Under the pieces are notes generated by a model. The model made no database searches. It was not told the DNA's origin and worked only from the letters and a program-made list of their open reading frames with translations. The position numbers and the translations under genes are program-made. DNA of 64,000 nt from Galbula dea (lineage: Eukaryota; Chordata; Aves; Piciformes; Galbulidae), in assembly GCA_013399015.1 (NCBI GenBank), contig VWZX01000194.1, forward strand, positions 98,126-162,125, read 5' to 3'. Below, in pieces: positions 28,144-40,085 of the stretch. Position 1 is the first letter of the stretch. The number at the start of each line of letters is the position of its first letter.

Positions 28144-28144
28144 N
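28144..28144. other. Single ambiguous base (N) at an orientation switch
   Basis: The N lies exactly at the end of the inverted CR1 piece, which supports a forced assembly join at a repeat. Confidence 0.75.
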
Positions 28145-28884
28145 TGTAGCTTCACCAGGTTAGAGTAGAGGGGGACAAGAACCTCTCTTGACCCACTAAA
28201 CACACCCCTTCTAATACACCCTAGAGTACCATTGGCCCTCCTGGACACAAGAGCACACTGCTGCCTCATGCTCATCCTTCCATCCACCGGGACCCCCAGA
28301 TCCCTCTCCCCTTCACTGCTCTCCAACAGCTCAGTCCCAAACCTATACTCACACATGGGGTTGGTCTTTCCCAAGTGCAAAACTCAACACTTGCCCTTGT
28401 TGAATTTCATTCAATTTCTCCCTGACCAACTCTCCAGTCTAAGTCTGCTGAATGGCAGCACAACCCTCTGGTGTGTCAGCCACTGTACCCAGTTTTGTGT
28501 CATCAGCAAACCTGCTGAGAGCATACTCTGTTCCCTCAGCCAGGTCGTTAATGAATAGATTGAAAAGTACTGGTCCCAGTACCAACCCCTGAGGGACCAG
28601 ACACAGGCCTCCAACTAGACACCATCCCATTGACCACAACTCTCTGACTTCTGTCCTTCAACCAGTTCACAATCTATCTCTCTACCCAATCACCCAGACC
28701 GCACTTCCTCAGTTTAGCTGCAAGGATGCTGTGGGAGACAGTGTCAGATGCAAATATCCCTGAATAATGTCTGCCTCTTTTTGCAGCAGTCTAATGCTTT
28801 TGAGTCTTGCTAAACTTTGTTTTAGTAGAACTCTAGTATTTCCTTCTACAGTACAGAATCTGTCCTTACCTTGTGTAGCTGAAT

Positions 28885-29520
28885 ACTCCTTCCCGGGAGT
28901 GAAATTTCAGTTATCCCAATTGAATTTCAACCTCTTTTCAGATTTTTTCTGTTTTTTCTATAAAATTTTGAATTATCACCCTATCCTTGAACATAACTGT
29001 TACCATCCTCCACTTGCTGTTATCTTGTGGTGATAGAAGCATTTCCTATTCTATTATCAAAGCCACCACTAACACTGCTAAAGAGTATTAGAACACAAAA
29101 GACCCCCCAATGTGAAACCCCATTTGCTATGTGTTTCTGCTTTGATAATGAATCTCTGATACCTGTGCTCTCAAAACACATTTTCAGTAAGCTGTTTAAT
29201 GTACTCATGCTTCTCTGCCTTGTTTATGAAAACTATATGGCATAGCAACAAAAACCCACTGAAGTCAAAGATGTATGATGTCTACTGATTCTTCCTATTC
29301 TTGATGCCAGTTACTTTGTCCTGGAAGAGAATTAGATTGGTTTGACATGATTTGCTCTTGATGAATTCTTGTTGGCTATTACTTATCCCTTTTTTGTCTT
29401 TTAGACCCCCACAAACAATTTAATTAATTGGTCTGTTATTAAAGTTAAGATGACAGATCTTTTGTAAGCTTCTCTTCTCTTACTTGTTTGCCCCTCTTCA
29501 GCAGTCTGGAACCTCAACTA
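28885..29520 (-). mobile_element. Ancient CR1/L3-like LINE fragment, - strand
   Basis: Very diverged reverse-transcriptase relic. On the - strand, about 29390-29220 reads SQQEFIKSKSCQTNLI, then V-T-G, then a decayed motif A with D-F-S-G-F in place of the usual D-F-S-K-A-F. Sequence to the left (about 28920-29080) resembles the region after motif C of old CR1 families, though with many indels. Similar T-rich sequence continues to about 30110 and may be more of the same element, but I cannot follow it with confidence. This is older than every other copy here except that at 6185-6378. Confidence 0.6.
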
Positions 29521-30291
29521 TTCAGAACTAACTATTAATAATATTGCAATGGCCAAGGCTAGATCTCTACATGATATCCAGGTTGAATTTCACCACATGC
29601 AAAACCTTTTAGTATATCTTATGTTGTTTAGGTATCCAAGATTGTTTTCCCTCCAACCTGTAGTCTCAATTCTTACCCCTTTATCTTTGTTGTTAAATAC
29701 TTTTGTTGTTTGATCACGGGGACTGTTACTGTTAAGATGGAAATAAAAAAGTGACTTTTTTAGTATCAGTATTTTTTTCCTTTTGAGATGTAACCAGCTT
29801 TCTTCCTTGATTTTCTTTTTCCTACTACAATGCCTTTAGAACACCCTCCTGCTATGTTTTCTCTTTCTTATTAGTTATTTCATATTTTGCCTTGGCCCTT
29901 TTAATTTATTCCTGCGTTTTTATGCTGCTTTTGTTTTTGTACTTTGACCTAATTTCCAACTTCCTATACTGTATTCTTGTGTTTTAAGTGATTGAAACAC
30001 TCCTGATTTAGCTACATTCATGTCCCAATATGCTTCTGCATTGGAAGACTTTATGCTTTTGCCTTTAACATAAGTTTTTAAAGGAACTGTTGGATATCTG
30101 AGACATGCTTCCCAGAAAATCTTTAAAAATCAATGCATTTATTGAATAATTACTTTTGATGCCTATTAGTTTTGTTCCCAGCTTAAGGGCTAGGAACTCT
30201 AACATTTATGGTCAGTCTCATGCAAGCTGCTTTACATCTTACGTTCTAGCCAGTCTTCAGTGGCTAGATTGAATAAAATCCAGAAGAGCTT

Positions 30292-30380
30292 GGGGGGTTT
30301 TATTTTCTTTTTGTTTGTTTGTTTGAGTTTTTTGTTTTGGGGTGGTTTGTTGTTGTTTGGGTTTGTTTGTTTTTTCCCCA
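30292..30380. repeat. G/T-rich low-complexity tract
   Basis: Irregular GTTT, TTTG and GGTTTG units, almost free of A and C for about 90 bp. It resembles the complement of the A/C tract at 14688-14798. Confidence 0.85.
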
Positions 30381-31275
30381 CAGTTCCTTACAATTATTTT
30401 CAACATCTTTCTAAAACTTAGTGGTTTGTCTCCTGTTTTTCTGGTTTACTTCCAGATGTCCAGAGCCCTTAAATTTCTCCATTTCACCAAGTGCAGTGCT
30501 TTCACACAGTTCTGTCTGTTTACAAAAGCATCATTCACTTAATCTTCCTGCTTCAGTGGTGTACAAAAGCCTATGCTGTGACAGTGTCCTCATTTTTTCC
30601 TGTTACTTTTACTCACAAACTTAGAACCCTTAGAACCTATCTTCTTTCCCACCCTGGACCTGAGAACAATTTTTGTGTAATCTTTATATGCAAGAAAGCA
30701 TCACCTCTCTTTTGCCCTCCCCATCCTTCCAGAGCAAGTTATTCCATATTAATATTCTAGTCATGTAAATTACTTGAACAAGTGCCTGCTATGCCAATTA
30801 ACTTGCAGTTTTGATCATGTGCTGAGACTTTCAGCTCTTCTGTTAATCCCCCTACTTTTTTCTGTACAGAGTTGTAAGATACTGAGTGGATGGCTTCATC
30901 CTCCTCCTTGTCCCTCCTATAACCCTGTATGAATATCCTTAGCTATTCCAGTAGGCCTTTGAGCTAAACTTCTTTTCTAACAAACACATAGATTCTTGTG
31001 ACAAATTCCCATTTTTTTCTAATCTTATGTCCTCAGAACTACAGTTGCAAGCCTATGCAACCCCAAATGAAAAAGACAAATCAGAACATTGAATTTTTAA
31101 GATACTTCCTTCCTCTCCAGCTAACTCGAAGGTGGCTGGAAACAAGAAAGGAAGGGCTGGCTAAAAGAGCAGATCAAGTAAACCTGGCAAGCTTAAAAGA
31201 AGTTACTTGTTCAAGGGAACCAGACTAAGACAAGGAGGATTGTCTGGTTTACAATTTGGAATGACAGAATTCTAG

Positions 31276-31293
31276 ATCTTATCTAGATAAGAT
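31276..31293. promoter_or_regulatory. 18-bp perfect palindrome made of two GATA motifs
   Basis: ATCTTATCTAGATAAGAT is its own reverse complement and holds two head-to-head GATAAG cores, a form that GATA-family zinc-finger factors can bind. Binding is inference only; the motif could be chance in AT-rich DNA. Confidence 0.3.
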
Positions 31294-34200
31294 AAATAGG
31301 TATGTAAAGTACTTTTTTGAAGGTCTTTCTTTCCCAAATGCTTCATTCCACTGCTATGTAAGCAGTTCTTGCCCAATGTCTGCAGGGCAAAGGGGAAAAT
31401 TTTAAGCATGTGTTTGGTTGAGACACAAGTACATCAGCCACAACTGAAAGGATCAATGAGAGTTCTCCCAGGATAGGGTGAAGCATTAGTCCTGACATTT
31501 GGGGTTGCTGACTTGTTACTGTCCTGCCCTTCATACTCATGCCTGGCTTTGGGCATCTGTTTCACAGCCATGGAGTTAATGCCATGCATCAGTGCTCAAT
31601 GCAGAGTCAGATTTCAAGCATGAGACATTGTGCACCTACACCTGAGCTCCTCTGCAGAGAGAAGCCATCTGGCTTTTTCAAGACTAGTAGCACAGCAATG
31701 AGCTAATATATAGGCTTTATAAAGGATTGGGACTTAAGTGTATGCTTAAGCTTCAGACCAATATAGACCTAGATCTAATCTGGAAAATAATACAGATGTA
31801 GACTGAAACCAGCAAAAGGTAGAAATGCACCGAACTACAGCACAGCTGAAACCTTCTGAGGTCCTGAGTAGCTCATTTAGGTCTCTGAAGTCAGCCTACA
31901 TCATGGCACATCAGTGGAAGTATTCTGGTCTGGCCACGACTAGTACCAGGCATGTGAAAAATCATCAATTCTGACATTGTAGTTTCTCAGCTTTTTTTTT
32001 TAAGATGGATGATGGTTTTTTCCCCTCTCATTTTTTCTAATATTTGCAAAGGGAGATAATCACAAAGACTCTTTTAAAATAATGTAACATTACCAGAAGT
32101 CATCAAGAACTCTACTGAAAAATACATAGAATAGCAGGCTGAACTAGGAACTAAATTGAAAAGTGGGTTTTTTGAAAAGTTTGTTAAATAAGACTTTGAG
32201 GAAATAATGACAAATGTGAAAATTTCTGCTATTTAATAATATTAAAATTCCCTGGGTCACTGGAAGCTCCACAGATACTTGGAGAAGCCACTAGGAAAAA
32301 TCTGGAGGGGATTTACGGAAAGCCTTTCAGGATCTTATGAAAGCACATTTTCTACCAGATATTTGTAACGAAAGGAAAAAAGCATAATTTGATTCTGTTG
32401 AATCATCAGCTGCATGAAAATCTTTGTCTTCTGAAAGTCCCTTAAGCACTTTCTCTGGTTCAAATATTAAAAGCAACTTTTATTAATTAATATATATTTT
32501 TCCTGTAGATGACAGAGACTGGGTTTGGAAGCTTCTCAGGAAATTTTCTAACAATTTCAGAGACAGGTTTCTATTTTCAGGGATTTTTCCAGAACATTAC
32601 TAGCTAGAATATGGTGGTGTTTTTAAGATTAGCAGACATTAGCAGAATGTTGAACTCTGTGTACAAAGTAATGTGAAAAATACTGACATATTATATTTGA
32701 ATGCCACTGATAATTGCCATCACTTGATAAAACCAACAGTAAATCATATTCATGTGGAAGAATTCACTTTCTCTCTAGTCAGGCATTATCGAAGCATGAT
32801 TTTCAAACTCTTTACGATGATCACATGCACAATTGTTGCTGTTGCTGTTTTTTAATGCTTCCAGTTTGTTAGCTTTTTAATGAATATTGATACATAGAAG
32901 TTGCCATAAATAAGCCAGCACAGACCAACAATGACCATACAATGGCATCTGGAATACTACAGCCTTTGCCTACCAAATGCAACCTGAAAACTGGAGGTTC
33001 TTGCCTCCTGAGCACCTTCCACTGACCTTTAGCAGCAGAGCTGCTGAAACTGGTATAAGCAGCTCTCCCACCCCTCCAGCTGCTTCTTCCAACCCCTGGG
33101 CCAGCCATAGCTAAAGAAACAGCTGTGCAAGCACAATGAAGTGGGCAGTACAGGAACAGGGGCTGGGAATGAGGAGGGCTGAAAAAATAACGCTGAAATA
33201 TAACGCTGAAAAAATACATGCGGTGGTGGTCTATGACACTTCAGTTCCTTAGGCAGTTTTAAACCCACCTCCATCCATTCACTCAGCACAATTACTTCGC
33301 CACTTTTGCCCATCTCTTCTTGGGGACAGCTTCAGGAAAACGGGAAGGCAAAACACCCTATAGGCAGCTGTGACTTCTTGGCTGTATCAGTCCATGTTGA
33401 GGATTCAGGTGCACTGACGAAACTTCAACCTCTAGATGAAAATACAGAACGAAGATCAGTGGGAGACAAACCTCCTATGGACACTACAGCAAGCACGGAG
33501 TTGATGGAAATGTACCAGAGTATGGAGCACACAGCATTAGATTGGTGGAGTGACACAAATTGAATAGCCATGTCACATTTCATAATCACAGCAAAAATCT
33601 CAGCAAAGACTACTTGGACTTGATAAGCAAAAACTTTATGCCCTGTAACAGTGATCTTCACAGGCTGCATTTTTAAGAGTGCTAAAATGCACATTTCTGT
33701 TTTCTACACCAGAGTAAGTATGAGTAGCACAGTCAGAAACAGTGAAAAAGACCCTGTTAGGATTAGTTGCTTTCACTTCTCTGCTGTTATCACTTGGAGT
33801 AAAGATGAGCAGAAATTAGAAAGATACTCTTGGCTGCTCCCTAACACTGATATTGTAGACCTTTCTGACATGAGGGTGCAGACCTGAGGCAAGTTGTAGT
33901 AGGCAAGATGAGCTGGACCAATGGGTGGCCAAACAACTGTGTGATGGAGGAGACAGTAGGCTGTACAGGGGCAGAAATACATCTGGCCTTTAGCCAACTG
34001 TGTTGCCAATGTCACCAATGAAAGCCTGCGAAATGCAGACTACAAACCAGGATAGTTGATGGTCAAGCTGTGCTGTCATCCCCTGCACAGCTGCTGGCAG
34101 GTGGATGGGTATGGTGTTAACTCAGGCTACTATGGCTTTGCTTGCCTAGTTCAATGACTATTTTGCTCTGTCCTGCAGCAGGAGGAACAAAACCAGTTTG

Positions 34201-35064
34201 TTCGTAGCCTCTGACAATAGCCTGAAGTGAGGTCTTAGTAGGTAGACACTTCAGTGGGGCGGAAAAACCTCATCCTCATCCTGATTACAGGCTAATGTGA
34301 AACATTGAATTTGAAGTGTGCTACCCTCTCCATGGTAACAGCTTGTCTACACATTTCTACTTGGGGACAAAAGTGAGGTAATTCAAAGTAGTCTTTAACC
34401 CTCATTTAAGCACGCACACAAGTCAGCTCCACCATAGGAACTGACTGCTGCAAATTCACAACCTCACTCACCCCTGCAGTGACTTGTCCATGTGTTCATA
34501 TCCAAAGGCAATCTGGACTAAGAGTATCACAGCGGAAGTGAGACTGTTGCTGTCCAAAACCAGAGATGAGTGACTTCTTAACCATCAAAGTAAGAGCCAA
34601 GTCTGTAAAATGAGAATCTGCTATATGAATAAATGTTTGGGTGGATGTAAAGTGGGTTAGTATTAGTCTCTCAGCTTGAAAAGTCCCAGTCACATGCACC
34701 ACCAAATGTAATTGAAAGAGTATGTCTCCATGCTACATATTTTTCAGCAGATGAAAGTGACCACACAGTTTGAAACAATTCATTAATTTGCAATTTCTTC
34801 TCAGTTCAAAACAGATATAGGTGTATTATTTAGGCATTAAGATCTCTTTTTCTCTAATCTGTTTCAGTAGTCACTAGAATTAGATGTTTATTTTAAAGAT
34901 GTGTAGTAACCTGCCTGGTATCTGCCTATATCTCACTTGTTTACTCTCAGATTGAGTGATGATCTGGAACCTGATTATACTTCCTTCTGCACATGTTGGT
35001 TTTAGTTGATCTATTATGGTTTTGAATATTCTTGTTATTCATAAAAACCATTGTTTTCTTTTAC

Positions 35065-36700
35065 ACACAGAACCACACACAGAAACATTACTGTTGGAAA
35101 GGAACCTCAAGATCATCTAGTCCAATCGATAGCGCTACACTACTCCTATCCCTAAATCATCCCCTGAAGAAACACATCAATCCTCTTCTTAAAAACCTCC
35201 AGGGATGGTGACTCCACCACCTGCCTGGGCAGCCTATTCCAACATCTCACCACTCTTTCAGTAAAGAAATTCTTCCTAATATCTAATCTAAACCTACTCT
35301 GACACAACTTAAGCCCATTCCCTCTAGTCCTGTCACTAGTCACAAGGGAGAAGAGGCCAACACCCGCCTCCCTAGAATGACCTTTCAAGTAGCTGAAGAG
35401 AGCGATAAGGTCTGCCCTCAGCCTCCTCTTCTCCAGGCTAAACAACCCCAGCTCCCTAAGCCTCTCCTCATAAGGCCTGCTCTCCAGACCCCTGATTAGC
35501 TTAGTTGCCCTTCTCTGCACCCTTTCTAGTAGCTCAATGTCCTTCCTGTACTGCAGTGCCCAAAACTGCACACAGTACTTGAGGTGTGGCCTCACCAGGG
35601 CTGAGTACAGTGGCAAGATCACCTCTCTGCTCCTGCTGGTCACACTATTCCTAATACAAGCCAGGATGCCATTGGCCTTCTTAGCCACCTGGGCACACTG
35701 CTGGCTCATGTTCAGCCGGCCGTCAATCAGCACCCCCAGGTCCTTCTCTGCTGGGGAGCTCTCCAGCCACACCTTCCCGAGCCTGTAGCGCTGCTGGGGG
35801 TTGTTACGCCCAAAATGCAGGACTTTACATTTAGCCTTATTAAAACTCATCCCATTGGTCTCTGCCCATCTATCCAGCCTATCTAGGTCCCTCTGCAGAG
35901 CCTGCTTACCCTCAAGCAGATCGACACTCCCCCCCAGCTTAGTGTCATCTGCAAACTTACTAAGGGTGCACTCTATCCCCTCATCCAAGTCATCAATAAA
36001 GATGTTGAACAGGAGAGGCCCCAACACTGACCCCTGAGGGACACCACTCGTGACCGGCCGCCAACCAGACTTGACTCCATTGAGCACAACCCTCTGGACT
36101 CGGCCATCCAACCAGTTTTTGATCCAGCCAAGGGTGTGCTCATCCAAGCCACGAGCAGCCAGCTTCTCAAGGAGAATGCTGTGGGAAACTGTGTCAAACG
36201 CCTTGCTAAAGTCAAGGTAGACAACATCCACAGCCCTTCCTTCATCTAATAAGCGGGTTACCCCATCATAGAAGGAGATCAGGTTAGTCAGACAGAACCT
36301 GCCTTTTGTGAGGCCATGCTGACTGGACTTGATCCCCTGGCCGCTCTGCAAGTGCCACAGAACTGTACTCAGGATTATTTGCTCCATCAGCTTTCCTGGC
36401 ACAGAAGTCAGACTGACAGGCCTGTAATTTCCCAGATCATCCTTCCTTCCCTTCTTATATATGGGGGTAACATTGGCTGATTTCCAGTCAACTGGTACCT
36501 CCCCAGTCAGCCAGGACTTTTGAAAAATGATGGAAAGTGGCTTGGTGAGCACCTCCGCCAGCTCTTTCAGCACCCTTGGGTGCAGCCCATCTGGCCCCAT
36601 GGATTTGTGCTCATCCAGGTGATGCAGCAGGTCACTGAACATCTCCTCTTGGACTAGGGGGGAGTCACACCTTTCTCTGACCATATTCCCAAGATTAGGG
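35065..36700 (-). mobile_element. CR1 LINE, 5'-truncated, best preserved copy, - strand
   Basis: Runs from the tail repeats at about 35065 (right-to-left orientation) through a 3'UTR of about 90 bp and the complete C-terminal half of ORF2 to a 5' truncation near 36700. Its 3'UTR matches the + strand tail at 21843-21953, which places both in one subfamily. The frame is uninterrupted, so this is probably the youngest CR1 insertion in the window. I see no clear target-site duplication, which is usual for CR1. Confidence 0.95.
35152..36684 (-). CDS. CR1 ORF2 reverse transcriptase, C-terminal part, 510 codons open (LINE-encoded)
   Basis: Retrotransposon-encoded protein, not a host gene. The frame covers the RT domain and the C-terminal region of CR1 ORF2. 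NYRPVSL is at residues 86-92, SSQHGLTKGRFCLTNL at 120-135, motif A VVYLDFSKAFDTVS at 154-167 with the catalytic Asp at 158, motif B TSGVPQGSVLGPLL at 212-225, and motif C FADD at 244-247 with both metal-binding Asp residues. The C-terminal part includes LDRLDRWAETN, LHFGRNN, SALVRPHLKYCVQFWA and RPYEERLRELGLFSLEKRR, ending at the family's natural stop (IDVFLQGMI). The N-terminal endonuclease, several hundred residues in a full ORF2, is lost by 5' truncation. The Met at 36684 is simply the first ATG in the frame and probably not a true start. The intact catalytic residues may mean only that the insertion is recent. Without endonuclease or promoter it is not expected to move. Confidence 0.88.
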   Translation of the reverse strand: MVRERCDSPLVQEEMFSDLLHHLDEHKSMGPDGLHPRVLKELAEVLTKPLSIIFQKSWLTGEVPVDWKSANVTPIYKKGRKDDLGNYRPVSLTSVPGKLMEQIILSTVLWHLQSGQGIKSSQHGLTKGRFCLTNLISFYDGVTRLLDEGRAVDVVYLDFSKAFDTVSHSILLEKLAARGLDEHTLGWIKNWLDGRVQRVVLNGVKSGWRPVTSGVPQGSVLGPLLFNIFIDDLDEGIECTLSKFADDTKLGGSVDLLEGKQALQRDLDRLDRWAETNGMSFNKAKCKVLHFGRNNPQQRYRLGKVWLESSPAEKDLGVLIDGRLNMSQQCAQVAKKANGILACIRNSVTSRSREVILPLYSALVRPHLKYCVQFWALQYRKDIELLERVQRRATKLIRGLESRPYEERLRELGLFSLEKRRLRADLIALFSYLKGHSREAGVGLFSLVTSDRTRGNGLKLCQSRFRLDIRKNFFTERVVRCWNRLPRQVVESPSLEVFKKRIDVFLQGMI

Positions 36701-38934
36701 GAATGGATTCCCTTCGAATCTTTGTAGCTTGGAGACTACACGACCTCGGTTATCTATTGTGGCAATGTGTTCTCACATCTGAAATCATGTTGTTTGATAA
36801 AACGTTTTCTTTCATTGGTAGTGAATTTGTAAACTTTCATTTTCAGTCACTGTTCTGCTGCCCTTATATATTTTCTGCCACAAACCATGAAATCGTCATT
36901 GGCATAGCAAATAAGAACAGAACAATCCTTCTGCAGACACAACTGTCCAAAATGCTGCCTGGTACCTGCTGGTGCGTCAACAAGTATCTTAAAATTATTG
37001 ATTTAGTTGAGTAAGTCTTAGAGGATCTGAAAGACACTAAAATAGAGGTTCAAAATGCTCCCTCATAAGTTTTCAGGTGTGCTGTGCTAGTTTCTAAAGA
37101 ATAGAAGAAGTCTAGAAGATTGCAATTCTAAAGAAGAATTGGCTTCAGGCACCAGTTCCTTATAAATATACCCTTCTTACTTTGAAAGCAGAGCTTCCTG
37201 CTCACAGACTAATCTGTAGGTTCCTGTAGGACATCTGGCTTCTTCCAGCATTATCAAAAAGCCACTACAAAGAGCTCCTCCAAATGTACAACTGAAACAG
37301 TACATGACATAGCTTCTATCTCCCCAGCCTGAAACTGAAAACACTTCTTTCCAACTCCTAATCCCAAAACTCAGGGGTTTTTATGTGCTAGATTGCCATG
37401 CTGTGGCGCTAAGCCTTAGAAGTGGATGGTTTCCTCTCATGACCTTCAGGACCTTTGGAGATCTTGGAGAGATCCTTGGGGAGCCTCTTGGAGGTTCTGA
37501 ATCAAACTCCTCCTTGACTAAATCCAGGTATTGTTTCAAGTTCCATGTTATTTGCACATTAGGAAATTCTGGACATACAGCAGCTAAACATTGGGAAGCT
37601 ACTTGCATGAAAAAATATAAGGCTGAAAAAGCCAAGGAGCTAATTCTCAAGAACCACAAATTCAGTGCTTGAAATAATGTCTCTACATAGCAGTACCAAA
37701 CGCTGTTACTCTTCTGAGGTTGTAGAAAAACTTTAAAAAAGATCTAATTCAGTTTTGTATAGGTGGCAGTAGCAAGGGTTTGGCTCAGAAAAGCCCTTGA
37801 TTAGTACAAACAAAATATGTATAGGTGTTTAATCAGAATTACAGAATTAAACAGGAAGGCTTAGCTAAGGTAATGGTTGAATCTGAATTAGGGAAATCTG
37901 TGAGTCTGAATCTGACATTGGAAGGCTGAATTAGGGAAATGGGCACCCATCTGATTGATGAGCAAATGTTAAAAGTACATAGCTCTAGGTACCACCTGTG
38001 AAACCATCATCTCACTGAACTCAGTGGAAATTCTGAACTGGTATTTCAGCATCTGGATTTCATGTCACATACTCTTCAGAAAAAGAAAGAGTTAATGTTG
38101 GTGTATGTATCTCTGTGTGTCTAATCAAAGTGCTACTTTTCTAGATAGCAAAAAAATGAGGCATTAATTAGAAGCAAGTAGCGGAGTTGGGCAAAGAGCT
38201 ATGTGGAAAATGCAGCTGAACAAAAGCAAAGTGGACCAGTCTGGGAAAAGCAGCAGAGAGAGTGGAGTTCACAGAATAATATAAAGCAATAGTCTGGAAT
38301 AGTGAACCATCCTGGACAGGGAATTAAGGAGGAAATGAAATAGGCCAGCTTGCCAGGAGGCAGCAGGGCTTACTGGACAGCTCTGATTTTAATGAGTCTC
38401 TTGCAAGCCATGTTTGCAGGATGTCAATAGTACTCATGCTGCATTTATTTTATTTATGAATAGACAACTCCATGGAAATGGTAAATGCATAAATATTCCA
38501 ACGATACAAAACCATTAACAGCAGACACATGATCTTCACATGATGAAGCTGTGTCACAACACTGTAAAACATGTCATGACATTAAGTGGCGGCTGATGTG
38601 GTGATGAAGTATCAGGATACTGTGGTTAATGGCGACCACAACGCTGCTGGTAGCAGGGGTGATCTGACATGCATAAAATGTGAGCAGAGGGCCACTCTCC
38701 TCTGTAGTGGGAAAAACAAGACCAGTATGACCTTACTGCTCCCTGACATGAAGTACTGCCCAAGTTTGTCAAAAAGGGGTGTTTGAAGGTAGGTGCTCAT
38801 GTTCCTTGCACAGAAGCTTGGTCCTTAAAAGATGCTGAGATTAATTAGTGAGAATTGTTAGATATTGGACAGTTTTCAAATTCAAAATGGGCCTCTTAGC
38901 ATGTACCATGAAAATTACTTTTGAAACCCAAATT
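36701..38934. other. Non-coding sequence upstream of the CpG island
   Basis: No gene or repeat recognised. GC content rises sharply from about 38935. Confidence 0.5.
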
Positions 38935-39305
38935 CCTGTGCTATCAAAGAGGGCCAGCACATCTGCTCCCACCACCTCCTGGCCCACCAGGATCAGACAG
39001 ACCTCACTGGCAAGAGGCCGGTGGGTAGCTGCAGGTCGTAGGGCAGGACAGGGCTCACGCCAGGGCCGTGCAAGGCTGGAGATGGAACCTTTAGGCGGTG
39101 GGGAGCCACCTCTCAGAAGCCTCGAAAGCACCGCACCTATAGCATGCCTGCGGGTAAGGACAGAGCCCAAGGGGAACCTGTGGCCCGGCACGGCGGGAGG
39201 TCTGCTGGCACCCGACTAGCTAAGGGCTGTGGGTACAGCGGGTGGTCACCCTGGGTCGGGGGGCACCAGCTGCCCCCAAAGCCTGACGACAGTAGACCCA
39301 AACTT

Positions 39306-39317
39306 GGGGCGGGGCGG
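39306..39317 (+). promoter_or_regulatory. Tandem GC box (Sp1/KLF-type)
   Basis: GGGGCGGGGCGG, two overlapping GC-box cores within the CpG island, about 0.8 kb upstream of the candidate start codon. Confidence 0.5.
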
Positions 39318-39778
39318 ACTCGCGGCCCGGCTGTACCTCGACGGCTGGGCCAGGGCGTCGGAGGGCGGGATGGGTGCCCAGCAGCCTTCTCCGGGCAGCG
39401 ATCTGCAGCGTGAATCAGCCCTAGCCAGCAGACGCAGTGCCTTCCCTGCGCCTGCCAGGTTCCTGAAGAAGAGAGAAGGGGGGTGAACACAAAACCCCCA
39501 CAGTCAGGCAGGACATCCCACCCCCCCATCGCTGCCCCCTGAACCCTGACCCCTTCTGCCTTCTTCGGCCCCTGCCCGGCGGAGACGACAGAAAGTGCTG
39601 GTCTGCGGCCGCCGCTCGCCCCCCAAACCCGAGCAGGCAGAAGCCGCTCTCCCGCTCCCACTTCGTCTTGGCAGGGCACCGCCATCAGACGGAGTGGGAG
39701 GAAGAAACATTAACTCCAGCAGCTGTTTCTTGACCCCGGCTGTCAGTCTGCCCGAGAACGCGTTTGGTTTTTTGTTGT

Positions 39779-39822
39779 GTGTGTGTTTTTTTTTTAATAA
39801 TGATGATTATTATTATTTTACA
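39779..39822. repeat. T-rich / ATT-rich low-complexity interruption of the CpG island
   Basis: GTGTGT followed by a T run and TAATGATGATTATTATTATTTTAC-like sequence. It is a short AT block inside an otherwise GC-rich island. Confidence 0.7.
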
Positions 39823-40009
39823 TTCAGAGAGTCCTGCCGGGGGTGGGGGGGGGAGAGGAAGGGACTTTCCGGAGGAAAGTTTGGTGCCCCTTTTGCCCCC
39901 TCTCCCGCCGCCCCTCTCCTCAGGCGGTCGCGGGGTACCTCCGCCGCAACTCTGAGCTGCCGCCCGGCGCGCACGGGCACAGACGCGCACACCCGCACTC
40001 ACTCAGTCA

Positions 40010-40015
40010 CTCACG

Positions 40016-40046
<31 letters not shown>

Positions 40047-40085
40047 GCACACAGACACGCGCGCACACGCACACACATACACACA
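40010..40085. repeat. CpG-containing (CA)n / (CG)(CA) alternating tract in presumed 5'UTR
   Basis: Alternating purine-pyrimidine tract of CACA with interspersed CGCGCG, ending about 44 bp before the ATG at 40129. Such tracts can adopt Z-DNA under supercoiling (established for alternating CG/CA DNA); whether this one does is inference. Confidence 0.9.

Larger units (their letters stand above)
27446..28757 (-). mobile_element. CR1 LINE, - strand, carrying an inverted foreign CR1 segment
   Basis: The 3' end lies at the left (27446, CACAGAATCACAG tail). On the - strand 27894-27529 gives an open 121-codon stretch ending in EIFKTHLDTLLCDLV, the C-terminus of ORF2 in this subfamily. The - strand reading continues to about 27972, is interrupted by 171 bp in the opposite orientation (27973-28143), and resumes straight after the single N at 28144. 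Past the N come the blocks RRANGTLGCIRRGV and AKTNPM-like LHLGKTNPM (28380-28063), then GTVADTPEGCAAIQ and the RT motif C neighbourhood LSRFADDTKLGTV (28639-28439). The right end fades at about 28757 near motif A. Stops and shifts make it non-functional. Confidence 0.92.
29521..35064. other. Non-coding sequence with G/T-rich tract and a GATA palindrome
   Basis: No gene recognised. The first 600 bp may be more of the ancient LINE. Frames at 32869-33313 (-) and 33306-33887 (+) are chance frames without domains. Confidence 0.45.

Noticed and set aside
39137..39710. Long antisense frames in the CpG island (up to 182 codons)
   Set aside because: Their composition (G, P, R, A) follows the GC-rich DNA. 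Several frames are open at once on both strands, and none shows a domain or signal.
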